Source: Anaerolineales bacterium
GTDB taxonomy: Bacteria; Chloroflexota; Anaerolineae; Anaerolineales; RBG-16-64-43
Assembly (NCBI GenBank): GCA_016928575.1
Contig: JAFGKK010000016.1
Location: 1 to 55,198 of the forward strand
Length of the DNA: 55,198 nucleotides
Reading direction: 5' to 3'
This document shows positions 51,808 to 55,198 of this stretch, piece by piece (position 1 is the first letter of the stretch; the number at the start of each line of letters is the position of its first letter). A program made the translations under genes and the position numbers. The notes beneath the pieces were generated by a model. It was not told the origin of the DNA, did no database searches, and worked only from the letters and a program-made list of their open reading frames with translations.

Positions 51808-52677
51808 ATGCTTCGAGAAAGAATTGCCGAAGATGTTTCGTTTTTTTCCAGTGATTTATACGCTCAGGTATGCGCCGGCGTGATCGGCACACCGGACGGA
51901 GCGATCTTGATCGACACCTTGGCGCTTCCCTCGGAAACCCGGGAAATCCGGGAATACGTCGAACAACGCATGAATACCAAAGTGCGCTTCGTCATCAACA
52001 CGCATTACCACGCCGACCATTGCGGCGGCAACTACATTTTTCCGGAAGCCCAGATAATTTCGCATGAAATATGCCGTAATTTAATGGAAACCATGAGCCG
52101 AAAAGCGCTGGAATCGGCCAAGTCGGAAAACAAGGAACTCAGCGACGCTGAGGTGATTCTGCCCAACGTGACCTTCCGCGACGGATCCCTATATTTTCTG
52201 GTTGGCAAGCGAACCATCCGGATTTTTCCCCTACCCGGACATTCGCCCGATGGGATCGGGGTCTTGCTGGAGGAGGAGCGGATCCTGTTTGCCGGAGACG
52301 CTATGATGCCCCTGCCTTTTTTCCGCGACGGCGACTTGGACACCCTGGCGGCCACCCTGAAAACGATCAACGGTATGGGGCTGGAAAACATCGTTCAGGG
52401 CCACGGCGACGTAATTCTGCGGGGCGAGATCGACGAAATGATCTCTTCGCATTTGGTCTATTTGGAACGGATCCGCAAGGAAACCCAGAATGCGGTGCGT
52501 TGGAATTGGAGCCTCGAAGATCTCCGCCAACTTCCGATAGAAAAGTGCGGCAAAAGCCGGATCCTCTTGAACGGCCTGGCGCCGGACCTGCACTTTCAAA
52601 ACCTGACCAGCGCCTTCCTGAAAGCTCAAAAGACGGCGGGGGTCGCTCCGGCGCTAAAAAAACCCTCCGGAAGGTGA
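51808..52677 (+). CDS. metallo-beta-lactamase-fold hydrolase
   Basis: 289 residues. The HxHxDH zinc motif is NTHYHADHCGGN (His66, His68, Asp70, His71). Further ligands are in PLPGHSPDGI (His) and LFAGDAMM (Asp) and QGHGD (His), so a two-metal site is complete. There is no signal peptide. GGGAGG lies upstream of the ATG. The closest relatives by motif are glyoxalase II-like hydrolases and related MBL proteins; the substrate cannot be assigned. The sigma factor gene follows 35 nt later in the same direction. Confidence 0.88.
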   Translation: MLRERIAEDVSFFSSDLYAQVCAGVIGTPDGAILIDTLALPSETREIREYVEQRMNTKVRFVINTHYHADHCGGNYIFPEAQIISHEICRNLMETMSRKALESAKSENKELSDAEVILPNVTFRDGSLYFLVGKRTIRIFPLPGHSPDGIGVLLEEERILFAGDAMMPLPFFRDGDLDTLAATLKTINGMGLENIVQGHGDVILRGEIDEMISSHLVYLERIRKETQNAVRWNWSLEDLRQLPIEKCGKSRILLNGLAPDLHFQNLTSAFLKAQKTAGVAPALKKPSGR

Positions 52678-52712
52678 ATCCGCGGAACGGAAGAAAGCCA
52701 TAAGTGTTAAGC

Positions 52713-53288
52713 ATGACAGAGGACAAACGTTCCCCCAAAGGTCCGCGTCCGGAGAAGGATGAAGAAGCATTAATCCAAAAGGCAAAATACGATCGGCAGG
52801 CCTTCGGGGAGTTGTACGAACGCTACCTCCAAAAGATCTACACCTACCTATACTATCGGACAGGCAACCATGCCGACGCGGAGGATTTAACTTCGAAGGT
52901 TTTTCACAAGGCGTTCGTGCATCTGCCGGGGTACGAACCGCTCGGCCTGCCCTTCTCGGCTTGGCTGTATAGGATCGCCCACAACATCCTGGCGAATTGG
53001 TATCGAGACCAAGGGCGCCGGAGAGTCGTAAGTTTGGATGAGGCGGTCCGCCACACCGCGGATGAGGGCACCGGTTCCTCGGCGGAAAAAACTCTGGAAC
53101 GGGAAGCCCTGTTGCGACTCCTCCGACAGCTGCCGGAGGAGAAACAGCAGGTGGTTATTCTGAAATTCGCGGAAGGGTATTCCAACGCCGAAATCGGAAA
53201 GATCATGGGGCGTTCGGAAGGCGCGATCAAAAGCCTCTACCATCGTACTCTTCTCATCCTGAGGGAAAAGTGGATAATAGAGAAATAA
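52713..53288 (+). CDS. ECF-type RNA polymerase sigma factor
   Basis: About 191 residues from MTEDKRSPKGPRPEKDEEAL. Region 2 is AFGELYERYLQKIYTYLYYR to DAEDLTSKVFHKAF, with YRIAHNILANWYRDQGRR at its end. Region 4 is LRQLPEEKQQVVILKFAEGY and SNAEIGKIMGRSEGAIKSLY. There is no region 1 or 3, as expected for ECF sigmas. The start is uncertain (a TTG 9 nt upstream is in frame and no strong ribosome site is seen). It is followed 19 nt later by a small membrane protein that may act with it. Confidence 0.92.
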   Translation: MTEDKRSPKGPRPEKDEEALIQKAKYDRQAFGELYERYLQKIYTYLYYRTGNHADAEDLTSKVFHKAFVHLPGYEPLGLPFSAWLYRIAHNILANWYRDQGRRRVVSLDEAVRHTADEGTGSSAEKTLEREALLRLLRQLPEEKQQVVILKFAEGYSNAEIGKIMGRSEGAIKSLYHRTLLILREKWIIEK

Positions 53289-53307
53289 GGTGAAAGGAAA
53301 ACCGGCA

Positions 53308-53622
53308 ATGACGACGGAACGATCCATGGAAGCCAAGCTGAGGCGGGCTCTCATCCCGGTCGCCCCACGCAAGGCCTACGCAAGAATCCTGAAAGCAAAA
53401 CTGCTTTCCGGACCGCGGATGCCCGTCGAGTTGGAAAAGGCCGACCGCGTGGGCGAGATCGTCACCTTGACGACGCTGGGATTGGGGGCCGTAGCAACGG
53501 TCGCCGCCGTGGCGACGATCGGGGGCAAGGTCGCCGGCTTGCTCGGCTCAGGCATCTTGCTCTTGGGAGCGGCCAAGCAGGGCATGGGGCCGAACAAGGC
53601 AAACTCGCAAAGCGCTTGCTGA
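53308..53622 (+). CDS. small membrane protein paired with the sigma factor
   Basis: 104 residues from MTTERSMEAKLRRALIPVAP. The N-terminal half is basic and soluble; a Gly/Ala-rich hydrophobic stretch at about 46-86 (LTTLGLGAVATVAAVATIGG, KVAGLLGSGILLLGAA) could span the membrane once or twice. AAAGGA lies 9 nt before this ATG; a GTG at 53290 is less likely. Position suggests an anti-sigma role, but no zinc-binding (ZAS) motif is present, so this is inference. Confidence 0.75.
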   Translation: MTTERSMEAKLRRALIPVAPRKAYARILKAKLLSGPRMPVELEKADRVGEIVTLTTLGLGAVATVAAVATIGGKVAGLLGSGILLLGAAKQGMGPNKANSQSAC

Positions 53623-53754
53623 AGCCCCCCGCGGCCTCCTCCGCAGACGGATTTCGAACCCGGACCGTTGAAAACGGCCCCGGAATACTCCGGGGTCGGC
53701 TTGTTTTCCAAGTGCCTTAGGGAGAAGCGCACCCAACCCCGCCGGAAAAAGAAC

Positions 53755-53796
53755 GCCGGCTCCGAGAGCATCTCCTTGGAGTCGGCTGTTTTATTT
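53755..53796 (+). terminator. intrinsic terminator after the sigma operon
   Basis: GCCGGCTCC (53755-53763) pairs with GGAGTCGGC (53778-53786, one G-U pair), followed by TGTTTTATTT. It ends at the serA stop codon, so it serves the rightward operon between the convergent genes. An additional hairpin, CCCCGGA-ATAC-TCCGGGG, lies near 53674-53692. Confidence 0.7.
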
Positions 53797-54755
53797 CAGG
53801 CCACCCGCCAGCGGGGAGTTCTCCCTTGCAAGACGGTCAGGATCTCTTCGGCGATGTCGCGGGCCGCCCGTTCCTGGGCTTCCGCCGTTTGGGCGGCAAT
53901 GTGCGGCGTGCACACCACCTTGGGATGTTTAACCAAGGGCGAATCCGCGACCGGCTCCACGGCAAATACGTCCAACGCCGCCCCTGCGATCTGACCAGAA
54001 TCCAGCGCCGCCAGCAAAGCGGTTTCGTCGACCACGTTGCCGCGCGCGGCGTCCACGATATAGGCGCCCTTCTTCATCTTCGAGATCCGGTCCGCGTTGA
54101 GGATCCCGCGGGTGTCCGCCGTCAGCGGAATATGCAGGGTGACGACGTCGGCTTGGGCAAGCAGGGTTTCCAAATCCGCCGGCTTGGCGCCGCGTTTGGC
54201 GATCTCGTCGGAGGGAATCAGGGGATCGTACCCCAGGCAGGTCATCCCGAAAGCCGCGGCGCGGGCGACGACCAGTGAGCCGATCCGGCCCATGCCGATG
54301 ACTCCGAGGGTTTTCCCGGAAAGTTCGAACCCTTCAAGCTTCTTCTTCAGCCACTCGCCGCGCCGCAGACCCGCGTCGGCCAGCGGCACCTGCCGGGCCA
54401 GGGAAAGCAGCAAGGCGAAAGTGTGCTCGGCGACCGCGACGCTGGTTGATTGCGGGGCGTTGACCACTACGATCCCCTTTGCTTTGGCCGTTTTCAGGTC
54501 GATGTTGTCCACGCCGACGCCGGCCCGCCCGACCACTTTCAATTTCGAGGCCGCTCCGAAGACCTCCGCCGTGACCTTGGTCCGTCCCCGGACGATCAGC
54601 GCGTCGACCGCTCCAACCGCAGGAAGCAGGTCGGCGGCCGAGATATCGGGTTGGTTCTGGACCTTGGCGGATTTTTCCAGCATCGCAACCGCGGAAGCCT
54701 GCAGTCCGTCGGTGATCAGAACCGTCCAGGAAGGGGTGTTGTTCTTATCGGTCAT
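53796..54755 (-). CDS. serA: D-3-phosphoglycerate dehydrogenase (short form)
   Basis: 319 residues. Oxidises 3-phosphoglycerate in the first step of serine synthesis. ALIVRGRTKVTAEV, RAGVGVDNIDL, the NAD motif GVIGMGRIGSLVA, DAARGNVVDE and ALDVFAVEP are present, and the catalytic His is in CTPHIAAQTAEAQ. It lacks the ASB and ACT regulatory domains of long SerA. GGAGG 7 nt upstream supports the ATG at 54755 (MTDKNNTPSWTVLI). Other 2-hydroxyacid dehydrogenases are possible, but the motifs favour SerA. Confidence 0.9.
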   Translation of the reverse strand: MTDKNNTPSWTVLITDGLQASAVAMLEKSAKVQNQPDISAADLLPAVGAVDALIVRGRTKVTAEVFGAASKLKVVGRAGVGVDNIDLKTAKAKGIVVVNAPQSTSVAVAEHTFALLLSLARQVPLADAGLRRGEWLKKKLEGFELSGKTLGVIGMGRIGSLVVARAAAFGMTCLGYDPLIPSDEIAKRGAKPADLETLLAQADVVTLHIPLTADTRGILNADRISKMKKGAYIVDAARGNVVDETALLAALDSGQIAGAALDVFAVEPVADSPLVKHPKVVCTPHIAAQTAEAQERAARDIAEEILTVLQGRTPRWRVA

Positions 54756-55198
54756 TCGAAGCCTCCGGGGGCACCGGCAATTCGCCGGAAGGATGATTGC
54801 GATTTTAATCACAAGCGCTCTATTTGTCGAGGGGAAACCGTAAGGCGGATCTCCCATTCCAGAGACACGGCCCCAAACCGATATTTACAGGTTTGGCTTG
54901 TTGTTCCCGCCGCTGGGTGAGGAGGAATATTCAGCACCACACCAAGTGCCAAGCGGGTTTTCCATGCGCTGGATCCTTCTTTCCGCTAAAGCATTTCTCA
55001 TCTGCCTTGGGGGGCAAGAGAATAATCAGAATCCGTATCTCCTCAGCCCCCCGTCCCTGCCCTATCCTCACCCCCAACCCCATAACCCCTTCCCCCTCTC
55101 CTGACTTATGACAGGAGAGGGGGAAGGGGCCAGGGGATAGGGGTGAGGATGGAAAAGAGCAGGATTTCATTTCAGTATTACTGAGGCTGAGCAGATAC
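54756..55198. other. right-edge spacer without a supported gene
   Basis: No credible frame is seen. The left part is the serA promoter region; no clear hexamers are visible. The right part is dominated by the inverted repeat at 55065-55149. A gene may begin beyond the window. Confidence 0.45.
55065..55149. repeat. long C-rich/G-rich inverted repeat
   Basis: An 18-bp perfect stem, CCCCTTCCCCCTCTCCTG (55086-55103) with its complement at 55112-55129, loop ACTTATGA, and an outer TCCTCACCC (55065-55073) matched by GGGTGAGGA (55141-55149). It has the same C-run/G-run character as the ilv-leu junction hairpins. Confidence 0.85.

Overview
The window is GC-rich, gene-dense chromosomal DNA. It most likely comes from a member of the Chloroflexota, probably class Anaerolineae. 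This is inferred from the gene set: Thr-Pro-rich lipoproteins, a MalT-like LuxR regulator, a B12-dependent ribonucleotide reductase with NrdR, a citramalate route to isoleucine and an actinobacterial-type LeuB beside a classical one. No rRNA, tRNA, CRISPR array or phage was seen.

Positions 1-13 kb: a 41-bp tandem repeat derived from a dispersed palindrome, rlmN, a membrane protein plus flavodoxin pair, a large MalT/LuxR regulator and a PLP aminotransferase. Next comes a leftward operon of a TIM-barrel-like protein, FtsZ and two small proteins; the last is a 53-residue membrane protein. A cluster of three related lipoprotein genes follows, the middle one broken by two in-frame TAA codons.

Positions 13-22 kb: a leftward operon of a two-helix membrane protein, a 1735-residue TPR protein and a TPR protein carrying a clan CD (gingipain/caspase-fold) peptidase domain with the His/Cys dyad intact. 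A perfect 18-bp palindrome precedes it. This is the strongest candidate for an undescribed system.

Positions 22-29 kb: an ABC-F ATPase, homoserine dehydrogenase with a tRNA-dihydrouridine synthase, a GNAT-like protein with a VOC protein, and a PucR-family regulator divergent from the next block.

Positions 29.5-43 kb: one long branched-chain amino acid operon, ilvD-ilvB-ilvN-ilvC-leuA-methyltransferase-leuC-leuD-cimA-(leuB-like)-leuB. It starts with a 33-codon leader peptide rich in Ile/Leu/Val, followed by mutually exclusive antiterminator and terminator hairpins. This is a ribosome-mediated attenuator like the enterobacterial ilv leader. CimA with LeuC/LeuD and two LeuB-type dehydrogenases would let parallel chain-elongation routes feed Leu, Val and Ile synthesis. 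Several gene junctions carry related C-rich/G-rich hairpins.

Positions 43-55 kb: a TrkA-N channel-like protein, a membrane-anchored TPR protein with an HEYNH zinc-protease motif, a 193-bp MITE-like element, nrdR-nrdJ with an apparently leaderless promoter, ribosomal protein L25/Ctc divergent from a metallo-beta-lactamase-fold hydrolase, an ECF-type sigma factor with a small membrane partner, a short SerA and a terminal long inverted repeat.
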